From NCBI GenBank assembly GCA_037893225.1, contig JAZGUH010000378.1:923001-987000 (forward strand): 64,000 nucleotides of DNA, in the 5' to 3' direction. Below are positions 24,101 to 39,100 of the stretch, piece by piece. A program made the position numbers and the translations under genes. The DNA is from Hippasteria phrygiana. Lineage: Eukaryota > Echinodermata > Asteroidea > Valvatida > Goniasteridae. Under the pieces are notes generated by a model. That model searched no databases and had not been told where the DNA came from. It worked only from the letters and a program-made list of their open reading frames with translations. Numbering within the stretch: the stretch's first letter is position 1; every line of letters starts with the position of its first letter.

Positions 24101-27100
24101 TAGATCATATAGCCAGTTTGCTTTCGGATTGTCTGTGACCTGTCACCACTAAAAAGGTGAAAAGCTGAAAATTTAGAATGTATTTCTTGACATCATTTTG
24201 GGCTGATGCTCTGGCTTGCTATTTGTCCCTCTTTGATAAGATTCAGCGGCGTGTTTCAAACCTGGTTGGTCATGACCTGGCATCTTCCCTGGAACCCCTT
24301 CATGTCCGATGCTCAGATGCTTCATTAAGCCTCTTTTTATCGATACTATCATGGAAGGTCTTCCAGTGGCCTTTCATCATCAGTTCCCAGTCCAAACTTT
24401 CAGGCACTCGACACCTGGCTGTCTAATCACATCATTTTGCTGTTGTACTGTGAGATACTCATCATTGTTTTAATTGTACTACCTCTTTTTAGAACTCCTT
24501 ACCTGTAACCTGCTTCCCTTTCCACCTGTACTCTTTCACAATTCAAACAAGATGTGAAAGGATACCTTCTATCCCTGTGATTTCTGTCTTGTCTTGTCTT
24601 CCGCAGCCTAAACCTCGAGTTGCCCGTTGGTCTTGTGTTGGCCAATCTGTGATTCTGTAAAAGAGGGTGTAATCTACTTTTCAGTGAAGCCGAAAATTAA
24701 ACAAATTGAACAAGTAATTGTTTTTACGCTATATTCACCATTGTAGATGTCTTAGACTATGAGGCTATTCTTCTGACGCCCAACCAGACATCGATGGAAA
24801 CCCCAGCACCCCTCATTGTCCTCCCTCATGGTAAGTCTCAGATCTACAGATTTGGTATTCCTCTATGTGTGTGTGTTGTTTTATTATTTGCCGTAACTGA
24901 CGTACCACAAAAAGATGCATGGCATTTAAATTTTTGACACCTAGAAAAGTTATCATGGCGGTAAACAACAATGATAGCAATACATTTAGGGGTGTGCATT
25001 TACGGGTAGTAAACAAACCGGGTACCTGTTAAAGGCCATTTACATGATTGGTCATTGTTGCAATTTTCAAAAATTGGCGGATTTGGGGGTTAGTATGTTA
25101 TAGGAAATATCGTTCCACTGACCTGTTCAAAGTTTTGCGTTGTTGGATGGCGAAAAAAACGAGAGAAAAACGGCGCTCGTTTTCAACCGTCGGGCGGATG
25201 ATAGCCTTTAGTCAAGGCGCGCGTGGCTACCAGCTGGACACGTGATGCGCACTGTATGCCAGCATGTCCAGCGCGCCACTCGTCCGGGTAGCCACGCGCG
25301 CCTTGACTAAAGGCTACAGGGCAGTTTTCCAATGATTTCCAGCTGGAAATCGTTGGAAGACGATATAAATTTCCACTTTTCTTGACAACGACAGCACACC
25401 TGGTGCCATAATTTCACAGGATGATTGAGACTACTATTAACTTACAGTCTAGTAAGGTATTTCGTAATAATTCAGTAAAAAAAATATTGGAGAATTACCA
25501 GTCGTGTACACTACCTTTAAAGAAACCCAACCCAAAACTTCCAATCCCAGAAGTTGTAATATTGTCTTTCTCTGAGATTCAGAAAGTCTGAAAAAAGACA
25601 AAAGTCTGACAAATCTTATGCCTGTCCAGTAAACATGAGCACAAAAGATGGTTGTCCCAAAGTTGTATTTATTGTGGAATGAGGCATACTATTATGTCTC
25701 GTCGAGGCTTTTGTCCATACCCAGACTACAATAACCATGACCGGTAAATTCCCTTTATTGTCAACTTTCGTGAGCGTCATAAACGTGAAAACTGTGCAGG
25801 TTTCCCATGTAGTCTGGTTTTAATTGTGAAAATTCCCAACAAATAGCAGTCAAAACCTTTCTTTTCTCATTGTCTGGGAAGTTACTATGCGATAAATGTA
25901 AAGTTGTACGGGTACTGGATTCCATATTCTGGAACCGGTACCTGACATGAACGGTCGGGTACTCGGGTACCCGGTTCCAATGCACACCCCTAAATACTTA
26001 TCAACTGTCTAACAATGTAGTCAATGACCGTGTAGACAACGACGAGAAAGTTCTTGATTTGTCTTCATTCTGTTGTGTAATCCCACATGAGATTATTTTT
26101 ATGCACAATTTGCAGTTAGTTTTCATAAATGTACAGTCTTTACTTTTTGAAAATATTATACAAATAATGAATGTTTATAAGTGCGATGGTAAGAATAATT
26201 TCATGAGGTGACAGATGGCATGTTCCATTCCACGAGGCGAAGCCGAGTGGAATGGGACATTCCATCTGTCACCTCATGAAATTATTCTTACCATTGCACG
26301 AATGTGAAACATTCATTATTTGTTTTATACAACGCCTGAATAAATCCGACAGATTGCATGCATGGATTTCTTTGTGTAACTTTACAACGTGCCGTTTACC
26401 TTCTCAGTCCCGCATAAAACCGCGACAAAAAATTGTCGAGTTCCGAATCAGTTAAAGCTTCAATTGTTGTTCCTGCGTGTCTTGCAAATTCATCTAATCC
26501 TTTCACTCCATATTTGATTTGTCTCTTTGTATTTGGAGCGTCAGCATCGCCTACGAGTTCCAATATTTCGTCGTCTGTTAGGAGAACAAACCGCGGCAGT
26601 TCAGGAAACTCGACCGCCATGTTGTGTGAATGACAGCCCTGTTGTACTGTAGCGCCACTAATAGTGACCGTGAAATTAGGGAAGTTCTTTTGGTTCTATC
26701 AATGCGCGCGCACCGTTTGATAGAACCATGTGATAGAACGTTTTGGGCGGTGCGGGTTCGCGTCGTGTGATGGGTCGAATAATTCAATGCACGTGATCGA
26801 CGATCCACCAATCGGATGGCAGGGATTTATTCAGGTGTTGTATAAAATCTGATATTACATACAATTCTGATAAGAAGTTATATGTCACTCGTAATAAGTT
26901 CCATACAAGAAGTAAAAAGATAGTATTCACAATATCATTGATGTGCAGATTGGATTTATACATACATATTACAGGCCTTGCGGTAATTGTTTTTCCGGAC
27001 TCGCCCTCCTGGGCTAGTCAACTGTACATTTCACTAGCCCCTTATGAAGTTTCACTAGTAGCCCATGCACTATTTGACAATTTACAATATATGTTTCATG

Positions 27101-30100
27101 AAGAATGCTCAAGTTATGGGCCACAGGACTGAAAACAGAAAACAACAGAAGTGAGAATAAACAAAATGTGAAAATGAAAAGAATTTGAGGAAATTGCATG
27201 CAATAAATTGGGCATTTTGTCTAGCAAATGATCATCTTTTTAATTTAACCCTCCTGTTCTCAGGGCCAAAATCGACCCAGCTGCTGTACAGATCAAAACC
27301 TATCAAATTTCAGATTGAAACACACACAAACTGTCAGAGTTGGTGTTTAGAGATTTTGATAGGCTGTGATAGTTATAAGTATAGGAGGGTTAATTCAATT
27401 CATATCATAATTCCAATATAGGAAAGTTGCAGACTTTTAACTAGCCCGTTGGGAAACCTAAGAAGCAAGTTTGACTAGCCTGGAGCAGCCCTGCACACCC
27501 GGCTCGTAACTGTAACTAAATCGAGCCCTGATGATGATGTATATGTTTTGGTCTTGCATTTTGTAGGTGGTCCACACACTGTTATAGTGGCGGAGTATTT
27601 ATCATCGATGGTAGCTTTCTGCAAGCTAGGATTTGCAGTCCTTTTGGGTAAATTTTTATTTTTTTTTATATATTTCTGAATGTGATAATTCACATACAGT
27701 ATGACTAAATTGAAAATATCTGACTTCTACAGCACTCTATCAACTGAGCAGTCCAACCATTGAAAAGTGCGTTTTTATTATATCCACCCTGAATAGATTT
27801 AACCCTTTCATTACCAATGTCGAGTTTACTGGACAAGCCACAGCACCCCTGTTGCTTACCAATGTCAAGTTTACTCAACAAAGGAAACCACACACCAGAG
27901 TATCCAAACAACAGATATATTCACCATGTTTCAACAAACTGTAGTGCTTGTGTTTTTCGCTGTTTATACATGATCCGCTTGTTTTGTACACACTCCCAAT
28001 CGCGGACATATGCTGGGAATCGCGGATGATATTGTTCTCTTTTGTTCTCCAACTTTTTTCGTCCACGGTTTGAATACCCGAACGACCCCATGCAACAAGG
28101 CCAAAGTTGTATTTTATGAGCACAAGCAGGAAATCAAATGTATCTGCAAGCAGATTTGAGGCACAGTGATAGTTCCAATTAGTTGCGTAGGCTGTGCGTC
28201 TTTTCAACACTGTATGTATGCGTAGCAGCTACAATTCCGTGTGTATCATACAATGCAGACCGTACCACATGGGATATCCTGCAGTTGCTGTGGATTGACC
28301 AGTTAGGACCCAGAATTCAAATTGTATTATTCTTTTCGTTGCATGTTTCAAGTCAACTATCGAGGGTCTTTGGGTTTTGGGCAAGCGAGTATCTTATCAC
28401 TGCCAGGCAATGTGGGACGTCAGGATGTGGATGATGTGCAGGTATGTGTATCCAAACCTTACAGTTATGCAGTCAAACTCCAGGCTTCAAAAGTGTTTCT
28501 CCCAAAGGCCCAATGAATTATCATATTTATAGGCTATTACTATACCTCGTACATATTCATGATTGAGAGCCGAATTCTCACTGGTCTATTCACCATCACG
28601 TGCCAGCCGCTATTTTTGCTGTTTACCAAGCGCGCACACGAGTGTTCACATGCAGGGTAAATAAGCATGTGTAGTAGACTAACACATGGGTTACCCGTGC
28701 GACAGTCTACTACGCATGCGCTTTACGAAGCAATCGTGGAACTGTCGGATGGGTGCAGTACGCACGGGCGAACATCGCCCTAGCTACAGTTATGCCCCAA
28801 ATTATTCATACCCATGACAAATTTGGGGTATTGTGAATCATTTTATTTACTATTTCTACTTTTACGCTAATGGTGTGAAACCAAAATATATGTAGATTTG
28901 TACATGCCAACGAAAAGTCATTAAGCAAAGCCTAAGTTCCGCCAATCCAGCTTTTATGTATGAGAGAAAAGCAAACTACCCGATTTTTCATACGTATGAA
29001 TAATTTTGGGCATAAATATACATACACATGGAAAGATGGCGGGTGGCTCCTGAAATTGTAATGAAAAATGAATATTTATGAGGTATAGTAAAACAAATAT
29101 AACATGGTTTATTTGGGATGGATAGTCAATATTAATAGCTCCCCTCGGTATTGGAAGTTGACAAACTAGTTCCCTCGGAATGCCTTGGGGAGCTAATATC
29201 GACTAACCACCCTCAAACCATGCTATATTTGTATACTGTTGTATGATAAATCTACCTTTACTGTATATGATGCGAGTTAAGTTCAAAAAGGCTATCTTTG
29301 CTTTGAAATGTTTTAACAAAATGACTCCTTCATACATGACAAATCTTTTCATACCACGGTGATTTGTAAAACAAGGCAATCAACCCACATGGCACTGAAA
29401 GTTCCTTTCGCTAAAAGGAATGCTACTCCACAAGTTTCACTGTGAGTGGTGTCAGTATATAATAATAGAGCGTTCTTCTATAGCGCATTTCAGGACTGCA
29501 GGAACTCTCAATGCGCTTTAAATTTCCCCCTGGCCATCGGGCCCATTAATCATTCCTGACACCTCAGCTCCCTGGGGAGTATACAGCCCTGGCTGCTATT
29601 TAAGCACACACAGGCTAATCAAACACATAACCATCACTGCCCTAACATGTACCCATTTACTCCTGGGTGGAGAGAAGCAACTTGTGACAAAGTGCCTTGC
29701 TCAAGGACACAAGCACCATGGCCCCAGCCGGTCTCAAACGCACAATCACCAAGATCTTGAGTTTGATAAACTAAGCCACGTGGAGCGTATTATGGAATAA
29801 TCTGCCTGAACAATTGAGAACCATGAACTCCTTAGGTACATTAAAATCGGAGCTACTTTAAAGCCATCCATTAGTGATATTTCTGGCATTTGCACTGATC
29901 TACAGAGTTATATAACTATTATATAGATTGATTTCTGTAAATATTCTTGTATTTGTAAGTAGAAATGTTTGTAAATCCGTCTCACATATGTACTTTTTGC
30001 TTGTGCCCAACTATAATTAAAAATGTACGCAGGGCACACCCTGGGTAAAGAAATATAATGTCATGTTATGCTTTTACCCAGAATGCTGTGCAGATGGTGT

Positions 30101-33100
30101 TGCTTTCTGGGAAGGCTGATCCGGATAGGGTCGTACTGAGCGGAGGATCACACGGCGGCTTTCTAGTCACACATCTCATTGGCCAGTTTCCTGTAAGTAT
30201 AGTCTACCAATCAGTAGCTCTGTAAGAAAGACTCGCCCTTTTGAAAAATGTATGGATCAAGTGAAAAAACATACTGTGAATTGAATTGAAGGTCCAGCGA
30301 AATGAAAATCGTTCTCAAAGATATTTTGTGCAAATATCAATGCTTCTGAACTTTGTAAGCATAAAGAAGTTTCCTTTATGGACTTGAAATAAAGCTGAAA
30401 TGTTCTTTGTTGTGAGGGCACTGTTGCTATGATGTCATACTCACTACAGTTTATACACTTAGAGTACAAAAAGAAATTATTTTTTTTTACTGACTTGCTA
30501 ATAAACACTCAAAGCAGAAACTCAAGCATGTGGAAAATTGACCTCAGGAAAAGTAGAAAAAATCCTTTAATTTTAATGCACAAATTAGCTATAATACAGA
30601 ATTTTTATCACTCCAGTGCTCATAACTCAGTATACAAATTCACATTAGCAACATTAGCATACATTAGCATGGCAAACCAAAGGTTAAAAGTGATGGTGAA
30701 CTGGATGGACAGATGCATGTTATGTAAAAGTACTGTGCTTGGATCCATAAGTATTCATGTAAAAGTATGGTACTTGGATCCACGCGTATTCATGTAAGCG
30801 ATGTATAGTCAAACATTTGTACTTTGCCAAGTACAAGAATTTGCATAACATGAACCAATACCATTGAATTATGACTCAAATTAAAGAGCTTGCTGAAAGA
30901 AACACAAAACCGAAAGAAGTTTTGAAATCGGACCTTCCATTCCAAAGTTATGCTAAAAAAAATACATCTATTTGATACAGCGTTTTCAGCCATTTTCGTG
31001 AAAAAAGTGGAAAAATTCCATATGCAAATATTCAAATATTTAACTTAAAGATTAACACTTAAAAGTTTTCAATCCTTATAGTATTTTCATCATATTTAAC
31101 TGAACCAAAAGAATTTGGTTGCCAATTGATTCCGTTATCTCTTTACAACTTCACAAAAATTGCAATTTGTTCACGGGAAACCAACAATTGCGAATAAAAT
31201 TCTAACTCATGTAAATACTTTGGAGTATTAAGAGCAATAAATGGAACAGCCATAATGTTCACCAAAATCCTGATACTGCAATCCGATTGGTCAATCCATT
31301 GATACTTGGGTCACGTGACCCAAACACGGGCTGTAAGGGCCACGGTGTTACCTCCCCGTATTTACAAGTAAAACAGATTACTACAAACTCAGCTTGAGTT
31401 TAAACTTATCATTTGAGGCGATTTTAACACTTTTGGCACAATTTACACATCAAAGATTTAGTAAATGATAAAAAAACAGACACTCACTCCACATGGATCG
31501 AGGATCTCATCAGCGGCAACTTCCGATACTGAAGTGAACACCAAATTTTGTCAACTTCAGCACTTATTTTCAGTATGTTCCTGATCGAGTCATTTCCAGT
31601 CTTACAGATGTTAATAATGTTTGAAATGTCTATTTTTATATAATTGCATCAAAATTACGATTTGCGTGTTATTTCTGGAAATACTTCGTGAAGTTTACTG
31701 ATCCGTCGTTTGCTGCTTCTAGTCGTCATTTAGAATTTTTTTTTAAGGAACAGCTTTGTTGCTACGGCTTTCCCCTAACCTTTAAATAGCTTACCAGGGC
31801 CATACGTTACTGGAATCATACCGGAATCGTCCGTTATTTGGCGGGCATAGGGAGTAGCACGTTACAAAGCGCTAAATTCGCGGCTCGAAAAGAATACTGT
31901 TTTGTGCGTAAATGACAAACGAGGCATTTTTGAATCGGTGTGAAATCATTATTTTTCGACCAATTTCAAAAAAGAATCGTTATTTTACGGCGAAAAGTCT
32001 AAACTTTTTATTGATGTAGTTTATTTACTTATTTTAACCACCCCTTTTTTGCAGGAACGAGTTAAACTGCACCCTCTTTTTTGTTTTTTTGTGAGTGCAT
32101 GCTCGGCTGATAATAATTGCGCATGATTGACCTGCCTACTATCAGCGTCCAGATTTTGCTTTTAAAACCTCCATCCCAGGGGTGAGATTTGTCAGGATTT
32201 TTCCAGATTTCAGGATTTTTTGTCGGGATTTCAGAATTTTTTAAGAATCCCTTTTGCAATCTGGAATTCCTGAGGTCTTGTCCTAAAGGTGTTTTTACCT
32301 GTAAAAGTGGACATACATGTAGAGTAGTCTAAAGTCCCAAGTTTCCCGTTTTCTAAAATTAAAATTCCGTTTTCTTAAAATTGCAAATTCCGTTTTCTTC
32401 GGGTTTCTTTTAACATACCTTTCACTTCAGGCTTTCGGTTGCATGTTGATGTGCACTTGAACTTAGTTAAAGCGCCCTTCAATATCGCCATTAAATTTCA
32501 GCATTAACAGTTGCTTGGTGTGGACTTCAGTCAAGTTTTCTCTCCTGTCTGTCAGCAAATGTTTGTACTGGGAGAACGATCTCTCAGTATCAACACTAGT
32601 GCACTTTTGCCAAATGTTCAAAATGGCTTTTTCTGCCAAGTTTGGGATGCGGCAGCGCATGCCCTTTCAGTACCTGTACAGATCAAACTCTTCTGGTAAT
32701 TCCTCCTTTGAGGCTTGGATGTAGATGTCCCATTCTTCCTGAAGAACTCTATTTGGTTCCTTCATACCATGAAGAGCAGTGTACTTGCTAATGTCATTTG
32801 TGACAGTTCCAACTTGACGAGGGTCAAAAACTCTGCACTGTTTGTAGAATGCCATTGCAGAGCTTGTGTCAGTGTGCTTGGAAAGTTTTTGCAAAGCTCT
32901 TGTAAATCCATCATGGAAGTGCTGTAATGCCAAATCTCTGTCAGCTCTTCTCAACTTAGACAACAGTTTGTCAGTTATTTCACCAAAACAGGTTTTGGTG
33001 GTTCCTTTCATTAGGTAGTTCATCATTCCACCCACCATGGAATACATTGTTGGTGCAAGTGGTTCATTTCCTTCAAGTCTAGTTAGTGTGTACTGAATTT

Positions 33101-36100
33101 TCGGTGCTGATTCTGCGATGAAAGTCATTTTCAGCAGCAGTATGTTCTTAGATTTTTGCAATGCTTCTTGAATTCTGCTGATGTCAGCAGCATCAGAAGT
33201 CTCCTCTCTGAAGAATGTCTCATATTCATCCAGGTGCGAACTGTGGTATTCCACTGCCTTGAACCAAGTTCCCCAACGAGATGCACAGGGTTCTGGAGGT
33301 AAGTTTGTTGGCTGCCCAATATTATTTAGATGTGCGACAAACCGACGTTTCCGTGCTGGCTGTTTCTTGAAGGCATTTCGAATGTCATTGACAAACTGCC
33401 GAACATCGCTGAAGTACTCGTCCTTCACAAGATCTTCTCCAACTAGATTCAAGATGTGAGCCATACATCCAACATGGATTGCATTTGGCAGAACATTGGA
33501 CAAAATACGAAAAGCTGCAATACAGTAGGCCGTATTGTCCGTGGCAAAGCAACAAACGTCGTTGAACTCTATGCCAGCCATTGTTAACGATTTCAGTACG
33601 GCTTGACTTACTGTATGCTGGTTGCATTCATGCAAGAAAACCACATCAATGAGAAACAGTCGTTCCAAATGTCCTACAACAATATTAAGGACGTGTTTGT
33701 CCCTGCGGTCAGTGGTTTCATCTACAATAACAGACACCAACTTCCCTTTCAATTCCTTTTTTACTGCTTCAAAGTGTTCCTCATACACACGTGGCAGATG
33801 AGTTTGACGTAAGTTTTCCGCTGTCGTCAATGACCCGCCTTGGGGACAATGTTTCTTAAAAAATGGCTTCATTGTAGCTACCTTTTCGAGTGGAATGTCC
33901 GCAGATGTCATCATTCGAATAAAATCCCGTTGAAATTCACTCCTCTCTGCCAGACTCGAAGAAAATGCGGAAGATGTGAGTGTGGTTTGTTTTTGTTTTG
34001 GTGGAATTCCTTTGGAGACCTCCTTTGTTCGCATGTGTTTAGCAGAATGAAGATGATCTAGGCATGTATCCCGGCGTTGCCAATCAACTGTGTGCTGACA
34101 GAAGCTGCAAAATAGTTTTTCCCCATCCACATAAAAGTCCTTGCAAAACTGGGGCTCTGCAGCTCTGTATTTTGCTGACAATACTGTCCCACCCAGCTTC
34201 GAGCTTGCACTCCTTTTCGGCATGATTTTTTAATCGTATTAATTATTCACAAGCAATCCAAATCCCCAAAAACGGACACCGCGATGACACACAAGTTGAA
34301 GTTTCGCTCTAGATGTCAACGCACGCATGCACGCACGTGGTAGCCTGCTGGCATGGCTGCGGGGGCGGGCATACATAAAATCGGGCATACAAAAAAAACA
34401 ATGGATGCGATGTTGTTCTGTGTTGCATAATTCATGACGGACGGCTTGCCTGTGCACCAATCCGGGACCACTGTGCGCGCGCGGTGAGAGCCCAGCATGC
34501 AGGTCGTGTAGCAGTTGTGAATGAGCGATGTGGTAGTCTAGGTTTCAAGACGTTCTTTGCGGTCATTCCTAGCGCGGTGTATTTAGCGGCTTTATACCAC
34601 GTGCTGCATGCAGCGTGCTTGTCACATGTTGAATCGCACTGCGAAAGGCGTCTTGGAACAAAGACTTCAATTTGCATTTTGACACGAACTCAGCTGGTTC
34701 CCAATGAAATACGAATCCCTGCAGTACTGCCGTGTTACCAGTGATGTCGCAGCATGTACGTACGTGCGTGCGTTTGGCCAGCAATCGCTTCAGTACCGGT
34801 ACGATGTGCATATTTGGTAAGAAAGGAATGAAGTCGACACTACGAAAAATCACGAAAACTGTTTATTAGGTTCCTTTTCAAGTTTTCATGCATTATTTGG
34901 CAGTTAATATGGAATTCCGTGTTGTCCTCATTTTCCGTGAAATTCCGTCCGTTTTCCGTATCACGGAGGACTTCGGATTTAATGTAGACCAATAAAAACG
35001 GGTATTTTAAGGGAGTGCCTTTAGGCAAATACAAACTATATGTTGATCTGGGGTCCTCGTGGATTTTTCATTTTTGGCCAATCTCACCCCTGCCATCCTG
35101 TTGCAGTCTGCCAGTCTCCAACCCCCCCCCCCCCCCCCCCAGCTATGCCACTGATGTATGGGACATTCAGTAACCCTCTAAAGGCAATTAAGATGTCAGT
35201 GTTTCTAATTCTAATGCTGGGCATCTACAAGGGGAGTATGAGTCCTCTGATGATTATGTAATTAAAGAAAACATGGTGCATTACATATGGGACTGAAAGG
35301 GGACCTTTTCTTGGACCTAACCACTTCTTGAGAGTCGCCTTTTTTTGTTTCATCTTTTTTAGGACTTTTACAAAGCTTGTGCCACAAGAAACCCGGTCAC
35401 AAACATTGCATGTAAGTTTCCAATTTGTACAAAATTTAGATGCCTGTTAATCCCTTGAGTACGGATGACGGCTATAGCTGCGGTTTGAAAAAAAACACCT
35501 TGCCGGTAGACGTCTACACCATTCTTCCATTTATTCCATTTGCATTGCGCTCTGGCATACCGGCACACCATTATAAAAGCCGTACTCAAGGGGTTAAGTT
35601 TGGAAGATAGAAAAATATATATGAATGTTTATGGTAACCTATTTTATTATATGCTTATGACATTAACTTGAAATTGTTGCCTTTTGTAAAGAATTTTTTT
35701 TTACTGATGACACATTTAAATCTTTAATTAGCTTAATTATTTATTCCTGTGTCAAAAATGGCTTTTCTTGTTAGTTTTTACTGTTTAAATTTGTGAATTT
35801 TTTTTATTTATTTGTATCCACAGCTATGTTGGGAAGTACTGACATTCCAGATTGGTAAGTTGGTAATGGCTGATGTAAGTCATCTATTAAAGGATTGGGA
35901 CCACTAATTTTTAATTAGAGGAAAAGCTCCACAGTTTAACTAGCTGAGAATGTTTTATGCTCACCCCGGATGAACGTACCAGTTTCGAAATAAATAGGTC
36001 CCACAGTTGAGTGGGATAGATATTTTCATAATTATTCTTGACCTTTAGGGTGCGTTCGAGCGTGTTACTCGTGTTAACACGAGTATACTCTTACGCACAC

Positions 36101-39100
36101 GAACGGCAGGAGTATGACCCGAGGGTAACCGAGAGTATACTCCCGCTCAGACCGAGAGTACTCCTGCACCGGAGTTGTCGTCACGTGATTGTTTCCACTT
36201 AACATTTTAAGACTTTCCCAATGAAGTTTTGGGATCGTTTTTCGATTGTTTAACTGACCTTTGGATTATATATTGTCATAAATAATAGGGAAAATGTTTA
36301 ACTATGTTCAAATTTGTGTGCACATCCAATGGAAGATTGTTCGCGTAGTTGGCAAACGTTGGCAACGTTCGCGTGAGTGGAACGCAGCTCTTGACCGTTC
36401 GCGCGATGCGGTTCGAGAGTGGTGCGCACGCAACATTTTCCTGCACCCGCGAGTATCAAGAGTAACACGCTCAAACGCACCCCTAGACGCCACATACTTT
36501 GAGTTCACATTCACACAGCTAGAAATATCCTGGGTGCAGGGTCTGAAGGCGTGTGACGTAGCCCGGGTTTTTTGGGTGGAGGGTCTGAAGGTGTATGATG
36601 TGGCCCAGGATATCATAGGTGCAGGGTCTGAAGGTGTGTGACATAACCTGGGATATCCTGGGTGGAGGGGCCTGGAGGTGTGTGATGATGTAGCCCGGGA
36701 TATCCTGGGTGCAGTGTCTGAAGGTGTGTGATGTAGCCCGGGATATCCTGGGTACAGGGTCTGAAGGTGTGTGATGTAGCCCGGGATATCCTGGGTGGAG
36801 GGTCTGAAGGTGTGTGATGTAGCCCGGGATATCCTGGGTGCAGTGTCTGAAGGTGTGTGATGTAGCCCGGGATATCCTGGGTGCAGGGTCTGAAGGTGTG
36901 TGATGTAGCCTCAGATATCCTGCGTGGAGGGTCTGAAGGTGTGACATAGCCCGGGATATCCTCAGTGCAGGGTTTAGAGGTGTGTGACGTAGTCCAGGAT
37001 ATCCTAGGTGGAGGGTCTGATTGTGTGTGACATAGCCTGGGATATCCTGGGTGGATGGTCTGAATGTGTGTGACGTATCCCAGGATGTCCTGGGTGCAGG
37101 GTTTGAAGGTGTATGGACACAGCCTGGGATACCTTGGGTGGAGGGTCTGATTGTGTGTGACATTGCCTGGGATATCCTCGGTACAGGACTGTAAAGGTTA
37201 GGAAAAGGCCCAGGACCAATTTTTGTGTAGCATTGTTTTACCCACAAAGTGCTAACCACAGTACTGTTTTGTTACTAAAAAATTACTTTGCAGCCAATAT
37301 TTCATGCAATTTGTATTGCTTCACACCTGAATTTCAAAAGCAAATAATTTTTAAGCAGTATTCCTGAAACATCAGAAATGATGAGAAATGCGTAGAAGCT
37401 GAAAGACTTACATCAATACCTTTTGCAGGAACTATTGCGAGGCTGGAGTGGGCCAGTTTGAATTTGACAAGCTGCCATCGGCTGAGGTTTACAACGCCAT
37501 GCTCAGCAAGTCGCCCATCATTCACGCCCACAAGGTATACAGACAACATGAAAATGTCATATTTTCACGTTGTTTTTTCTGTAAAAAGTGGATTTAATAT
37601 GTGTTGGTTGTTAAGTAAAATACTTTTACAAAAACAATGAACTGTTTTGCTTTTCAGCTGCCTTTTTCTGGCTGTGACATCAGTTGTAAAAGAAATAAAT
37701 TGTTTTAAATTAATTTGTCCCCTTTCCCGACGTAGTGTATGAAGCACTGTATGCTCATCCATCCTCACATATGCACCCATATGGGGTACCTCTATTGTAG
37801 ACTTTACTTTCCTTCTTTTATTCTCCTTTGTCCCTTTTGAAATCTCAAACTCCATAGCGTTAACTTTGTGGGGTACCTGGATTTCTAAAGACTCCCTTGT
37901 GGGGTACCATTGTCCCCATTGTTACCCTTTCTTCTCGGTACCCTGTAAGGAGACTAATGTAGGAACCGAGAGCCTGTGGGAAAAGAATTCACAGGCTTAT
38001 TGGGTGGGACTCCTGCTTACTTGCGCAGATGTCTTAACCACTCGACCACCGAGCTTCCTGGGGTCGGCTGGCCGAATTCCATCTTCTTATTGATTACATG
38101 GTACCCGCTGCTGCTTTGAATTTGAATTGGCCAGCCAACCCTAGCAAGCTCGGTGGTTGAGTGGTTAAGACATCTGCACTTGTTAGCGGAAGGTCATGGG
38201 TTCGAGTCCTACTTAAGTAAGCCTGTGAATTTCTTCCCACAGGCTCTCAGAAAGCACCGAGCATAGTGTTTCATACACTACATTGGGAATGGCAAAAATC
38301 TCTCTTCTAATTTACCAGAGTTGTACTCAAGTCAATCACAAGTCAATCATAAGTCACTTCACAAGTCACCTAAACAGTTTGGGTCCCAGGCCATGTAACG
38401 AGCTATTCAAACACACTATATAACAAAAGCATTCCTTTGTCATTGTTCATCCCATGCTGCTTGTGAGCTGACTTGTGATTGACGACTTGTGATCGACTTG
38501 TGATCTGCCTTGTGATTGACTTGTGATTGACTTGATTACAACTCTGTAATTTACATCATCCCCGATGCAAATTTCATCTTCTCACCAAATAAATTGCTTA
38601 CCTCACCCAGGCAAACACATACATCGTGATTTTTTCCAGGCATCAGTGGTGTGGCTAGATATGTTTCACTGCCAGTAGGTCACAGCCAAAAAGCAGTATT
38701 TATTTTGTTGGCAGGGCAAATTCTGTGATTTTTCTCTGTCCTAAATTTTGATTGGTAATTAAAACACGAAAGTATATTAAAATCTTTATTTCTAATGCAC
38801 TCGCAATGGCTTCAGATCTATTTTGGCATTTTTCCTATTTTGATTTCTATAAACCAATGCCGCCGGAACACTTTCAAAAGTGGGGGAGGGGGGGGCAAAA
38901 GTAGTGCCGTGCAGAACTGCCAAAAGTGGGGGCCATTACCCTGTGAACCTTTACCCTAACCCACAGTATTTTTTGTATATGTCCCTGCTATTAATCCCAC
39001 AATATCCAACAAAACTGATATGAGAAGCCTGCTAAATATAACAAAATCCAACAGCAAATTTTGTTGGATTCTGCAGTGTACCACCTACAACACCAGCCTT

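Noticed and set aside
30429..30797. 122-codon plus-strand frame in APEH intron 16
   Set aside because: It has no recognisable domain, sits in AT-rich sequence with local repeats, and no convincing splice context supports it.
32169..35100. 8-bp target duplication for the hAT transposon
   Set aside because: The adjacent octamers CTCCATCC and CCATCCTG do not match in register; only the 6-bp repeat CCATCC fits.
36519..37259. 246-codon frame on the minus strand
   Set aside because: It is produced by the 43-bp minisatellite, lies in an APEH intron and has no unique domain.
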